Source: Bradyrhizobium sp. MOS003
GTDB lineage: Bacteria; Pseudomonadota; Alphaproteobacteria; Rhizobiales; Xanthobacteraceae
NCBI RefSeq assembly: GCF_003020125.1
Contig: NZ_PYFW01000001.1
Location: 1,736,001-1,800,000 of the forward strand
Reading direction: 5' to 3'
DNA length: 64,000 nucleotides
Shown in pieces: positions 36,079-45,038 of the stretch. The notes under the pieces are model-generated. The model did not search any database. It saw nothing but the letters and a program-made list of their open reading frames with translations, and had not been told where the DNA came from. Position numbers and translations under genes: made by a program. Positions within the stretch are counted from its first letter, which is position 1. Every line of letters begins with the position of its first letter.

Positions 36079-36774
36079 TCAGAGATGCCCAATCGAGAAA
36101 TCGGCGGCCGCCTCGGCGTGAATGGCCGTGGTGTCGAAGGTCTCGACGGAGGTGTCGTCAGGGCCGACCAGCATCGTGATCTCGGTGCAGCCGAGGATGA
36201 TGCACTCCGCGCCGGAGGCGACCAGCGCCGCCATCACCTCCCGATAGCGGCGGCGGGAAGGATCGGCGACAACGCCAAGACAAAGCTCGTCGTAGATGAT
36301 GCGGTTCACGTCGGCGCGCGCCTCGGTGGGAGGAACCAGCACGTCGAGATCATGCGCACGCAGCCGGTCGATGTAGAAGTCCTCCTCCATCGTGAATTTG
36401 GTGCCGAGCAGCCCGACCCGCCGGTACCCTTTCGCCCGGATCCGCTGCGCCGTCGCGTCGCCAAGGTGGATGAACGGCACGGTCACGCTGGCGATGATGT
36501 CGGGTGCCAATTTGTGCATCGTGTTCGTGCACAGCACGATCGCCCGTGCGCCGGCGCTTTCGAGACGGCGCGCGACCTCCGCCAGGCTGGCTGCCGCCTC
36601 GCTCCAGCGGCCGGCATACTGCATCTGCTTGATTTCCTCGAAATCGTAGGAATACAGCAACAGCGGGGCAGAGTGCAGCTTACCCATGCGATCGCGGACC
36701 CGCTCGTTGATCAGCTTGTAATAAAGCGCCGTGCTCTCCCAGCTCATGCCCCCGATCAGGCCGATGGTTTGCAT
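36079..36774 (-). CDS. Aspartate/glutamate racemase family protein
   Basis: 231-residue PLP-independent racemase-fold protein. Both active cysteines are in place: Cys82 in VLCTNTMHKLA and Cys196 in ILGCTEITML. The N-terminus TIGLIGGMSWESTALYYKLIN matches the YgeA/RacX group of broad-specificity amino-acid racemases. ATG 36774 is the family start. It is convergent to uxuA and separate from the sugar-acid genes in function. Confidence 0.9.
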   Translation of the reverse strand: MQTIGLIGGMSWESTALYYKLINERVRDRMGKLHSAPLLLYSYDFEEIKQMQYAGRWSEAAASLAEVARRLESAGARAIVLCTNTMHKLAPDIIASVTVPFIHLGDATAQRIRAKGYRRVGLLGTKFTMEEDFYIDRLRAHDLDVLVPPTEARADVNRIIYDELCLGVVADPSRRRYREVMAALVASGAECIILGCTEITMLVGPDDTSVETFDTTAIHAEAAADFSIGHL

Positions 36775-37980
36775 TCCGGTGTCCTCGACGATGTGTTTGA
36801 CGCATCGTAGACCAAAACGACCAGGCTCAATAGCGAGGCCCTCATGCGCGCAGCGCAGCCGGCGCCGCTTAATCGGCATCTCCCACCGTCCCGGATGGCG
36901 CTGGCGCTCCATCCGGCCTGGGCCATCGCGGCTGTGTCGCCCGCTGTCAATCCACGCGTGCGAAAATATTCCACTTTACCGAAATTTGGTTTCGGCGTAT
37001 GTGTCGGCCATCCTGATCCGGCGAAAGGGGCGGTCGTACGTCGTCACGAGCCGCGGATCGGGGAGCGGTGGACGCGGCAGCGTCGTGCACGAGAGGTGGG
37101 AGCAGGGCGGGATGAACCCCGTGAGCTCCAGGCTTCGTGCGGACGAACGGCGCTTGAAGCGTACGCCAAATCGCGTGGTCCCGGCTGTCGTTGCTACAGC
37201 CAAGCCTTGCGGAGGTGCGCCAAGCCCAACCGGGCAACGCGCGCCGTCAATTCGCGGGGTGACGGAGGCAAGCAGGAATTCGTCTCCGGGGAGAGCGCGC
37301 CATACGCCGTCAAACATCGCGCAGGGAAGGCCGGATGATCGGCTGCCCTGTGTCTCCCTCGTGCATTGCGTGTGCAATATATTCGCACGGGGGTCTTGCG
37401 GGTGCCAGCCGGCACCCGGCCTTCCCTGCGCCCTTTCTTCGAAGAGGGCGTGAAGCGGACAGCAAAACTCGGGCGGAAGCGCCGCGAGAAGGTCAAGGTG
37501 TGTCTATCGGACAGAGGTCGTGCCCCGGATGCAGCGCAGCGCTGCTTTAGCGGTGCGCTGCGAGCCGGGGCCCATGCAGCAGCAAACCCCGTTGCATTCT
37601 GGGTCCCGGTTCTGCGCAGCAACGCGAAGGGCGTTGCAGCGCGTCCGGGACCCGAGAGAGACGCACCAAGCCACATGCTCCGTCATTGCGAGGAGCGAAG
37701 CGACGAGGCAATCCAAAGTCTTTGTCGCGGGGGGATTCTGGATTGCTTCGTTGCGGGGGCTCCTCGCAATGACGAGTGGGGAGAGCCGGGGCCCATCTCG
37801 CCGGGGGCTGCGCTCGATCGCTCGCCGTCATATCATCGCGAATGGGCGGTCGTGCAAACGGTACCGACGGGCATGACCTCTGCGCAGGCTACCAGGGCCT
37901 TTCGATCTTGCGCGCCCTCTCGGCCTGTCCTACGCAGTCTCCGAATAAAGACGCATCGCCAGACCCCTGAGGGAGCCGAC
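36775..37980. other. 1.2-kb gene-free, GC-rich region with palindromes
   Basis: No open frame here has believable coding character. Structured pieces visible are the hairpin 37399-37418 (CGGGTGCC/GGCACCCG), the stem 37429-37450 (CGCCCT/AGGGCG) and the palindrome 37681-37774. The block from about 37090 to 37340 looks like an intergenic sequence I associate with bradyrhizobial genomes, where it yields spurious short proteins; this is memory, not a search result. The promoter of the ThDP enzyme operon should lie near the right end. Confidence 0.55.
37681..37774. repeat. Inverted repeat of the CGTCATTGCGAGG type
   Basis: Arms 37681-37715 and 37739-37774 are largely complementary (starting CGTCATTGCGAGGAGCGAAG and ending CTCCTCGCAATGACG). 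It is related to the element at 35943 but has extra bases and mismatches in the inner part. It lies about 200 bases before the ThDP enzyme start. Confidence 0.8.
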
Positions 37981-39642
37981 ATGACCATCCGCAACACCCG
38001 CACCGGGGGCCAGATCCTGATTGATCAGCTCGTCGCCCAAGGCGTCGAGCGCGTCACCTGCGTGCCGGGCGAGAGCTATCTCGCCGCGCTCGATGCGCTG
38101 CATGACAGCCCGATCGACGTCATGATCTGCCGGGCCGAGGGTGGTGCTGCGATGATGGCGGAGGCCTATGGCAAGCTCACGGGCCGGCCCGGCATCTGCT
38201 TCGTCACCCGTGGCCCCGGCGCGACCAATGCCAGCCACGGCGTCCACATCGCGATGCAGGATTCGACGCCGATGATCCTGTTCGTCGGCCAGGTCGATAC
38301 CGGCATGCGCGAGCGCGAGGCGTTCCAGGAGCTCGACTACAAGGCGGTGTTCGGCACCATGACGAAATGGACGGTCGAGATCGATCGCCCCGATCGCATT
38401 CCAGAGCTGGTGGCGCGCGCCTTCCGCGTCGCCATGCAGGGCCGCCCCGGTCCCGTGGTGATCGCACTTCCCGAGAACATGCTGACCGAGACCGCCGCCG
38501 TTGCCGACGCCATGCGCATCGAGCCGGCCGTGAGCTGGCCGGCGCCGGCCGATATCGACAAGCTTGGCGCAATGCTCGCGAGCGCCAAGGCGCCGCTCGT
38601 CATCCTCGGCGGCTCGCGCTGGAGCGATGAAGCCACCAGGAGCATCGCCTGCTTTGCCGAGCGTTTCGACCTGCCGGTCGCGACCTCGTTCCGCCGTGCC
38701 TCGCTGATCGACGCCGATCATTCGCACTATGCCGGCGATCTCGGCATCGGGCCGAGCCCGGGCCTGAAGGCGCGCATCGACAATGCCGATGTCGTTCTTC
38801 TCATCGGCGGCCGCATGTCGGAGATGCCGTCCTCGTCCTATACGCTGCTCGACATTCCGAACCCGCAGCAGAAGCTGATCCACGTCCATCCGGGCTCCGA
38901 AGAGCTCGGCCGCGTCTATCAGCCGACGCTCGCGATCCAGGCGACGCCTGCCGCTTTCGCCGCCGCCGTCGAGACGCTGAAGCCGTCGAGCGCGGTGGCC
39001 TGGAAGGGCGAGGCTGCCAAGGCGCATGCCGATTATCTCGCCTGGACCGAGAAGGCGCGCGAGCTGCCGGGCACGTTCCAGTACGGTCAGGTCATGACCT
39101 GGCTGCGCGACCGCCTGCCGAAGGACGCCATCGTCTGCAACGGCGCCGGCAATTATGCCGGCTGGATCCATCGTCATCACCGCTTCCACAGCTTTGCCTC
39201 GCAGCTGGCACCGACTTCGGGCTCGATGGGCTATGGCGTGCCGGCGGCGGTGCTTGCGAAGCGGCAATATCCGGATCGCACTGTCGTCGCCTTCGCCGGT
39301 GACGGTTGCTTCCTGATGAACGGCCAGGAATTCGCGACCGCCGTGCAGTACGACGCGCCGCTGGTCGTGATCGTCGTCGACAATTCGCAATACGGCACCA
39401 TCCGCATGCACCAGGAGCGCGACTATCCCGGCCGCGTCGTCGGCACCCAGCTCAAGAACCCTGATTTCGCGATGTACGCGAAGGCGTTCGGCGGCCATGG
39501 CGAGCGCGTCGAGCGCACCGAAGAATTCGCACCCGCCTTCGAGCGTGCGCTGGCCTCGGGAAAGCCATCGATCCTTCACTGCATCATCGATCCCAGGGCA
39601 ATCTCGGTCGGCAAGGATTTTGCGCCGGCGGTGAAGGCCTAG
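37981..39642 (+). CDS. Thiamine-diphosphate enzyme, acetolactate synthase-like
   Basis: 553-residue three-domain ThDP enzyme. The catalytic glutamate is Glu53 in CRAEGGAAMMAEAYGK; the diphosphate/Mg motif is GDGCFLMNGQEFATAVQY followed by VDNSQYG. A middle domain with VILGGSRWSDEATR links them. No regulatory subunit is adjacent, so this is unlikely to be the biosynthetic acetolactate synthase; a 2-oxo-acid decarboxylase or carboligase role in catabolism is more likely. ATG 37981 follows GAGGGAG; the frame is open far upstream, but that part crosses a palindrome. Confidence 0.87.
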   Translation: MTIRNTRTGGQILIDQLVAQGVERVTCVPGESYLAALDALHDSPIDVMICRAEGGAAMMAEAYGKLTGRPGICFVTRGPGATNASHGVHIAMQDSTPMILFVGQVDTGMREREAFQELDYKAVFGTMTKWTVEIDRPDRIPELVARAFRVAMQGRPGPVVIALPENMLTETAAVADAMRIEPAVSWPAPADIDKLGAMLASAKAPLVILGGSRWSDEATRSIACFAERFDLPVATSFRRASLIDADHSHYAGDLGIGPSPGLKARIDNADVVLLIGGRMSEMPSSSYTLLDIPNPQQKLIHVHPGSEELGRVYQPTLAIQATPAAFAAAVETLKPSSAVAWKGEAAKAHADYLAWTEKARELPGTFQYGQVMTWLRDRLPKDAIVCNGAGNYAGWIHRHHRFHSFASQLAPTSGSMGYGVPAAVLAKRQYPDRTVVAFAGDGCFLMNGQEFATAVQYDAPLVVIVVDNSQYGTIRMHQERDYPGRVVGTQLKNPDFAMYAKAFGGHGERVERTEEFAPAFERALASGKPSILHCIIDPRAISVGKDFAPAVKA

Positions 39643-39645
39643 GCG

Positions 39646-40911
39646 ATGTCAGGAAGCCGCCACGTCGCCATCATCGGTGCCGGCGCGGTCGGTGTGATCA
39701 GCGCCATCGAGGCGCTGCGCGAAGGCCACCGCGTCACGCTGATCGACCCGGGCGAGCCCGGAGGCGAACAGGCGGCGAGCTATGGCAATGCCGGCTGGCT
39801 GTCGTCGCATTCGGTGATCCCGCCGGCCGAGCCGGGCATCTGGAAGAAGGTGCCGGGATATCTGATGGACCCGCTCGGGCCGCTGGCAATCCGCTGGTCG
39901 TATTTGCCGACGGCGCTGCCCTGGCTGGTCAAATATCTGCTCGCAGGCTGGACCGAGGCGCGGGTCGAGAGGACCGCCTTTGCGCTGCGCGACCTGTTGA
40001 AGGACGCGCCGCTGCTGCACCGGACGCTCGCCGAGGAAGCCGGCGTACCTGAGTTGATTGAGCGCAACGGCGTCATGCATGTGTTTCCGTCGCGCGGCAA
40101 TTTCGACAACGATCTCGGCTGGCGCCTGCGCAAGAAGGTCGGCGTGGAGTGGATGGAGCTCAACGCCGACGAGATGCGTCAGCGTGAGCCCGATCTGCAT
40201 CCGCGCTATACCTTCGGCGTGGTGGTGGAAGAGGCCGGACGCTGCCGCGATCCCGGCGCGTATGTCGCAGCGCTCGCCAACCATGCGATAGCCGGCGGTG
40301 CCAAGCACGTGCGCGCCAAGGCGACCGGCTTGAGGCTGAATGGTGACAAGCTCGTCGCCGTCGTTACCGAGACCGGCGAGATCGCTTGCGACGCCGCGGT
40401 CGTCGCCGCCGGCGCGCATTCAAAACGGCTCACCGCATCGGTCGGGGATTCACTGCCGCTGGAGACCGAGCGCGGCTATCACGTCATGATCGAGCATCCG
40501 GAATCGGGTCCGCGCAGCTCGATGATGGCGTCGGATGCAAAGATGGTGGTGAACTGGACCAACAAGGGCCTGCGCGCCGCCGGCACCGTCGAGATCGCGG
40601 GCCTTGAGGCCGCGCCGAACTGGAAGCGTGCCGAGATCCTGCGGGATCATCTCATCAGCATGTTTCCAAAACTGCCGAAGGACATTCCAGCCTCGCGTAT
40701 CAAGACCTGGTTCGGGCACCGGCCGAGCATGCCGGATGGCATTCCCTGCATCGGCCATGCGCGCGCCTCGCGCGACATCGTCTATGCCTTCGGCCACGGC
40801 CATGTCGGCCTGGTCGGTTCGGCCCGTACCGGCCGGCTCGTTGCCCAGCTCCTCAGCGGCAAGCCGCCGGAGATTCCGCTGGCGCCGTTTGCGCCTGAAC
40901 GTTTCCTCTGA
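39646..40911 (+). CDS. FAD-dependent D-amino-acid dehydrogenase-like protein (DadA type)
   Basis: 421-residue flavoprotein of the DAO family. The FAD-binding N-terminus is HVAIIGAGAVGVISAIEAL, followed by GEPGGEQAASYGNAGWLSS, which is the typical DadA start. The C-terminal region has TWFGHRPSMPDGIPCIG and AFGHGHVGLVGSARTG. It oxidises the C-N bond of an amino or imino acid and passes electrons to the chain. It starts three bases after the ThDP enzyme, with which it must be co-translated. Confidence 0.9.
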   Translation: MSGSRHVAIIGAGAVGVISAIEALREGHRVTLIDPGEPGGEQAASYGNAGWLSSHSVIPPAEPGIWKKVPGYLMDPLGPLAIRWSYLPTALPWLVKYLLAGWTEARVERTAFALRDLLKDAPLLHRTLAEEAGVPELIERNGVMHVFPSRGNFDNDLGWRLRKKVGVEWMELNADEMRQREPDLHPRYTFGVVVEEAGRCRDPGAYVAALANHAIAGGAKHVRAKATGLRLNGDKLVAVVTETGEIACDAAVVAAGAHSKRLTASVGDSLPLETERGYHVMIEHPESGPRSSMMASDAKMVVNWTNKGLRAAGTVEIAGLEAAPNWKRAEILRDHLISMFPKLPKDIPASRIKTWFGHRPSMPDGIPCIGHARASRDIVYAFGHGHVGLVGSARTGRLVAQLLSGKPPEIPLAPFAPERFL

Positions 40912-40920
40912 GGTCGCAGC

Positions 40921-41664
40921 ATGACCATTTCAGCCAACTCCCCTCTACGCATTGCCCGCGGCGGCAAGGCCATCTATGGCGCGCCGCTCGGCATCTTGAT
41001 GCTGGAAGCGCGCTTCCCCCGCATTCCCGGCGACATGGGCAACGGCACGACCTGGCCATTCCCGGTGCTGTATCGCGTAGTGAGCGGCGCTTCGCCGGAG
41101 AAGGTGGTGCTGAAGGGTGCGGCCGGCCTGCTGCCCGACTTCATCGATGCGGCCAAAGATCTGGTGCGGCTGGGCGCGGAAGCCATCACCACCAATTGCG
41201 GCTTCCTCTCGCTGTTCCAGAAGGAGATCGCCGAGGCCGTCGGCGTTCCCGTTGCGACCTCGTCGCTGATGCAGGTGCCGTGGGTGCAGGCGACCCTACC
41301 GCCGGGCAAGCGCGTCGGCCTCGTGACCGTGTCGGGCTCGACCTTGACGCCGGCCCATCTGGAAGGCGCCGGGGTGCCGCTCGACACACCGCTGGTCGGC
41401 ACCGAGCACGGCAAGGAATTCTTCCGCGTGCTGATCAAGGCCGAGAAGGACGACATGGATATCGCGCAGGCCGAGCGTGACGTGGTCGAGGCGGGCCAGG
41501 AACTCGTGGCGAAAAATCCCAATGTCGGCGCGATCGTGCTGGAATGCACCAACATGCCGCCTTATGCGGCAGCGCTTCAAGCTGAGGTCGGATTGCCCGT
41601 CTACGACATCTATTCCATGATCACCTGGTTTCATGCGGGCTTGCGCCCGCGCGTATTCACGTAA
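40921..41664 (+). CDS. Aspartate/glutamate racemase-fold protein
   Basis: 247 residues with both cysteines of the fold: Cys93 in ITTNCGFLSLFQ and Cys209 in IVLECTNMPPYA. The N-terminus IYGAPLGILMLEARFPRIPG differs from true glutamate racemase and fits an uncharacterised branch near hydantoin racemase and maleate isomerase. It could interconvert enantiomers for the DadA-like oxidase just upstream (9 bases away). Confidence 0.85.
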   Translation: MTISANSPLRIARGGKAIYGAPLGILMLEARFPRIPGDMGNGTTWPFPVLYRVVSGASPEKVVLKGAAGLLPDFIDAAKDLVRLGAEAITTNCGFLSLFQKEIAEAVGVPVATSSLMQVPWVQATLPPGKRVGLVTVSGSTLTPAHLEGAGVPLDTPLVGTEHGKEFFRVLIKAEKDDMDIAQAERDVVEAGQELVAKNPNVGAIVLECTNMPPYAAALQAEVGLPVYDIYSMITWFHAGLRPRVFT

Positions 41665-41702
41665 CTCGACGGTGACATCGTTCCAATTCCTGGAGTGACC
41701 CC

Positions 41703-42482
41703 ATGAAGCTATCCGGAAAGGTCGCCGCCATCACCGGCGCGGCGCGCGGCATCGGCAAGGCCTGTGCGAAGAGATTCCTCGATGATGGCGTCAAGGTCAT
41801 GATCTCGGACGTCGATGCCGACGGCCTCGCCGCCACTGCCGCCGAGCTCGGACATCCCGATGCCTTGCGCACCGTCGTCGGCAACGTCGCCAGGCGCGCC
41901 GACGTCGATCAGCTCGTCGCCACCGCCGTGAAGGAGTTCGGCCGGCTCGACATCATGGTCAACAATGCCGGCGTCGCCCGCAATCGCGACATTCTGGAGA
42001 TCACCGAAGAGGAATTCGACGAGATCATCGGCATCAACTTGAAGGGCGCGTTCTTCGGCGTCCAGGCCGCGGCCAGGCAGATGATCGCGCAAGGCGGCGG
42101 CGGGGTCATCATCAACATGTCCTCTGTGAATGCGCTGCTCGCGATCCCCGCGCTGGCGACCTACGCGATGTCCAAGGGCGGCATGAAGCAGCTCACCTCG
42201 GTCGCCGCCGTCGCACTCGCCCCGCACGACATCCGCGTCGTCGCGGTCGGGCCGGGCACGATCCTGACCGACATGGTGGCGTCGTCGATCTACACCTCCG
42301 AGGACGCCCGCAGGACCGTGATGTCCCGCACGCCGGCCGGCCGCGGCGGCGAGCCGAGCGAGGTGGCGTCGGTGGTCGCGTTCCTGGCCAGCGACGATGC
42401 CTCCTACATCACCGGGCAGACGATCTATCCGGATGGCGGGCGATTAGTCCTCAACTACACGGTGCCGGTGAAAGAGAAGTAG
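41703..42482 (+). CDS. Short-chain dehydrogenase/reductase
   Basis: 259-residue classical SDR. Cofactor motif ITGAARGIGKA, then NNAG at 87-90, and catalytic Ser140, Tyr154 and Lys158 (NMSSVNALL, YAMSK). The C-terminus SYITGQTIYPDGGRLVLNY is standard. Asp36-Val-Asp38 after the second strand favours NAD over NADP. It is last of the four-gene rightward operon and converges on the IclR gene with five bases between stops. Confidence 0.92.
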   Translation: MKLSGKVAAITGAARGIGKACAKRFLDDGVKVMISDVDADGLAATAAELGHPDALRTVVGNVARRADVDQLVATAVKEFGRLDIMVNNAGVARNRDILEITEEEFDEIIGINLKGAFFGVQAAARQMIAQGGGGVIINMSSVNALLAIPALATYAMSKGGMKQLTSVAAVALAPHDIRVVAVGPGTILTDMVASSIYTSEDARRTVMSRTPAGRGGEPSEVASVVAFLASDDASYITGQTIYPDGGRLVLNYTVPVKEK

Positions 42483-42487
42483 GGCTC

Positions 42488-43282
42488 TCACTCCGCCGCG
42501 ATCGTCATGCCGTAACCGAGCCGCTTCGAAATCCCGCCCGCACAGTCCCGCAAGGCATGCGCGATCGGGCTGTCCCAGCGCGCATCGAACGTGCCTTCCG
42601 GGCCCATCGCGGTGATGACCAGCGCGACATGGCCGGAATGGTCGAACACCGGCGCCGAGAACGCGTTGACGCCCGGCAGGGGATCGCCGAGCGCGCGGGC
42701 GAGTCCGTGCTTGCGGACCTCGGCGAGCATCTCGGCGAGCTTGGTGCCCTTCAAGATGCGCTTGGGATTGTAGCCGACGCCGTGACGATCGAGTCCGCTC
42801 TCGAGCGCGGCGTTGATCGTCTTTTCCGGCAGGAAGGCCGCAAAGGCCCGGCCGGTTGCGGTCTCGAGCAGCGCCATCACCGAGCCCGCGCGCATCACGA
42901 TGTGGACGGGCTGGGCCGGCTCTTCGAGCTGCACCACGGTCGGGCCGTGCGTGCCCCACACGGCGAGAGACACGGCGTGTCCGATCTGACTTGCGAGCGC
43001 GGCGATCTTCGGCCTTGCGATGCGCACGCCGGAGAGCCGACGCAGGCTGATCAGGCCGAGCTCCAAGGCCAGCGCGCCGATCTCGTAGCGGCCGGTGGTC
43101 TCGTCCTGCTCGATCAGCCCGATGCGGGAGAAGCTGGCGAGATAGGGATGCGCCTTGGCCGGCGACATGCCGGCCTCGCGCGCGAGATCGCGCAGCATCA
43201 TCGGCTCGCCGCTGCGGGCGAGCGCCCGGAGCAGTTCGCCGCCGACCTCGATCGACTGGATGCCGCGGCTCTCTCTCTTCAT
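42488..43282 (-). CDS. IclR-family transcriptional regulator
   Basis: 264 residues. The N-terminal winged helix (IQSIEVGGELLRALARSG, MLRDLAREAGMSPAKAHPYLASFSRIGLIEQDE) is followed by an IclR effector domain (about residues 80-255; SLAVWGTHGPTVVQLEE, LLETATGRAFAAFLP). It lies 15 bases after the flavin dehydrogenase stop on the same strand, so it may be co-transcribed with the leftward genes and control the cluster around it. Confidence 0.9.
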   Translation of the reverse strand: MKRESRGIQSIEVGGELLRALARSGEPMMLRDLAREAGMSPAKAHPYLASFSRIGLIEQDETTGRYEIGALALELGLISLRRLSGVRIARPKIAALASQIGHAVSLAVWGTHGPTVVQLEEPAQPVHIVMRAGSVMALLETATGRAFAAFLPEKTINAALESGLDRHGVGYNPKRILKGTKLAEMLAEVRKHGLARALGDPLPGVNAFSAPVFDHSGHVALVITAMGPEGTFDARWDSPIAHALRDCAGGISKRLGYGMTIAAE

Positions 43283-43297
43283 GCGCCTCCGATTGCG

Positions 43298-45031
43298 CTA
43301 CGCCGCGCTGCGCTTTGCGGCGCTGTCGGCGAGATGACGACCGGCAATGTAGCCGAAGGTCAGCGCCGGCCCAAGCGTGATGCCGGCGCCGGGATAATTG
43401 CCGCCCATGATGCTCGCCATGTCGTTGCCGGCGGCATAGAGGCCGGGAATCACGCGGCCCTCGGCGTCGAGCGCGCGCGCGTTCTCGTCGGTGACGATGC
43501 CGGCATAGGTGCCGAGGTCGCCGATCACCATCTTGATGGCATAGAACGGCCCGTTTTCGAGCGGCGCAACGCAAGGGTTGGGGCCGTGCATCGCGTCGCC
43601 CTGGTAGCGGTTATAGGCCTTCGAGCCCTTGCCAAAGGCGGCGTCGTGTCCCAGCGGCGCCGTCGCGTTGAATTGCCTGACTGTCTCCACGAAGGCGTTG
43701 GCGTCGATACCGGCCTTCGCCGCCAGCGCCTCCAGCGTGTCGCCGCGCATGAGATAGCCGGACTTGAGGTGATGACCCAGCGGCATCGGGAAGGGCGGCA
43801 CGCAGCCGAGGCCGTATTTGCGCAGCGTCGGGTGATCGCAGACGAGATAGGCCGCGATCTCTTCGCCGGGCTTGGCGGACTTGACCATGGCCTGGACGAA
43901 GTCGTGATAGGAATTGCCCTCATTGGCAAAGCGTCGGCCGTCGCGCATCACCGCGATCACGCCGGGCTTGGCGCGGTCGATGAAATGCGGCATCACGCCC
44001 TTCGTGCCGTCCTTGCGCGTGGTCAGCGACACCGGCACCCAGGCCGCCGCGTTCGGCAGGCGATCTTCGACATGTCCGCCGGCGGATTCCGCCAGACGCA
44101 GGCCGTCGCCGGTGTTGCCGGTCGGGCCGGGCGAGAAATGCTCGTTGCCGGTCGGCGCGTGCGGAAACATCTTTCTGCGCCGTTCGACATCATGCGGGAA
44201 GCCGCCGCAGGCCAGCACGACGCCCTGCCGCGCGCGGACGCGCACGTCGCGTCCCTCGCGCGACACGATGGCTCCGGTCACGGTGCCGTTCTCGACCGTC
44301 AGCTCGCGCACGGGCGAGGACAGCCACATCGGAATCTTCAGGTCGAGCGCGGATTTCGCGAGGCGCCCGGCGAGCGCATTGCCGTTGGTCAACGTCATGC
44401 CGCGGCCATAGCGCAGCACGTCCATCAGGTGCCGCGACAGGCGCTTGGCGACGTAGACCGCCGATGTCAGCGACTTCGTCACCCGCATGAAATGGATGAT
44501 CTCCTTGCCGCTTCCCAGCATCATGCCGAACACGGTGAGCTCGGGCAGCGGCATGCCCAGCGTCTTGACGAGGTCGCCGAGCTCGCGGCCGTCGAACGGG
44601 CGCGTCACCATGGAGCGGCCGCCCTGTGCGCCGCCGGGCGCCTCCGCGTGATAGTCGGGAAACACCAGCGGCATGTCGAAGCGCAGCGCGGTCTTGCTGG
44701 TGAAGAAATCGACCGCCTCGGGGCCGGCACTGAGGAATGCATCGACGCGCGCAGCGTCGTAATTGTTACCGGCCTCATGCCGCAGATAGGTGCGGGCCTG
44801 CTCCGGCGTTTCCGCGATGCCGTAAACCTTCGCCAGCGACGTGCCGGGGATCCACAGCCAGCCGCCGGAGCGGGCGGTGGTGCCGCCGAAGCGCGGCTCC
44901 TTCTCGACGATCAGCACGTCGAGACCGCGATGGCGCGCAGTGATCGCGGCCGACATGCCGGAGCAACCCGATCCGGCCACGAGCACGTCGCACTCGTATG
45001 TTTCGCTTGCGTCGTGCGCGTTGCCGGTCAT
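43298..45031 (-). CDS. FAD-dependent dehydrogenase, 3-ketosteroid-dehydrogenase/fumarate-reductase fold
   Basis: 577-residue flavoprotein. FAD motif CDVLVAGSGCSGMSAAITA followed by the ribose-binding Glu in VEKEPRFGGTTARSGGWLW, and the C-terminal FAD segment GLYAAGNDMASIMGGNYPGAGITLGPAL. This family dehydrogenates C-C single bonds of ketosteroids or reduces enoates. No steroid genes are near, so the substrate is open. Eight bases separate it from the binding-protein gene upstream. Confidence 0.88.
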   Translation of the reverse strand: MTGNAHDASETYECDVLVAGSGCSGMSAAITARHRGLDVLIVEKEPRFGGTTARSGGWLWIPGTSLAKVYGIAETPEQARTYLRHEAGNNYDAARVDAFLSAGPEAVDFFTSKTALRFDMPLVFPDYHAEAPGGAQGGRSMVTRPFDGRELGDLVKTLGMPLPELTVFGMMLGSGKEIIHFMRVTKSLTSAVYVAKRLSRHLMDVLRYGRGMTLTNGNALAGRLAKSALDLKIPMWLSSPVRELTVENGTVTGAIVSREGRDVRVRARQGVVLACGGFPHDVERRRKMFPHAPTGNEHFSPGPTGNTGDGLRLAESAGGHVEDRLPNAAAWVPVSLTTRKDGTKGVMPHFIDRAKPGVIAVMRDGRRFANEGNSYHDFVQAMVKSAKPGEEIAAYLVCDHPTLRKYGLGCVPPFPMPLGHHLKSGYLMRGDTLEALAAKAGIDANAFVETVRQFNATAPLGHDAAFGKGSKAYNRYQGDAMHGPNPCVAPLENGPFYAIKMVIGDLGTYAGIVTDENARALDAEGRVIPGLYAAGNDMASIMGGNYPGAGITLGPALTFGYIAGRHLADSAAKRSAA

Positions 45032-45038
45032 GTCAACC

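Noticed and set aside
19281..37774. CRISPR array among the repeats
   Set aside because: The repeats are long palindromes placed singly in gaps, with no regular spacer-repeat pattern.
37366..37980. N-terminal extension of the ThDP enzyme
   Set aside because: The frame is open but passes through a palindromic repeat and has no ThDP-family similarity. ATG 37981 has a good ribosome site and gives the normal N-terminus.
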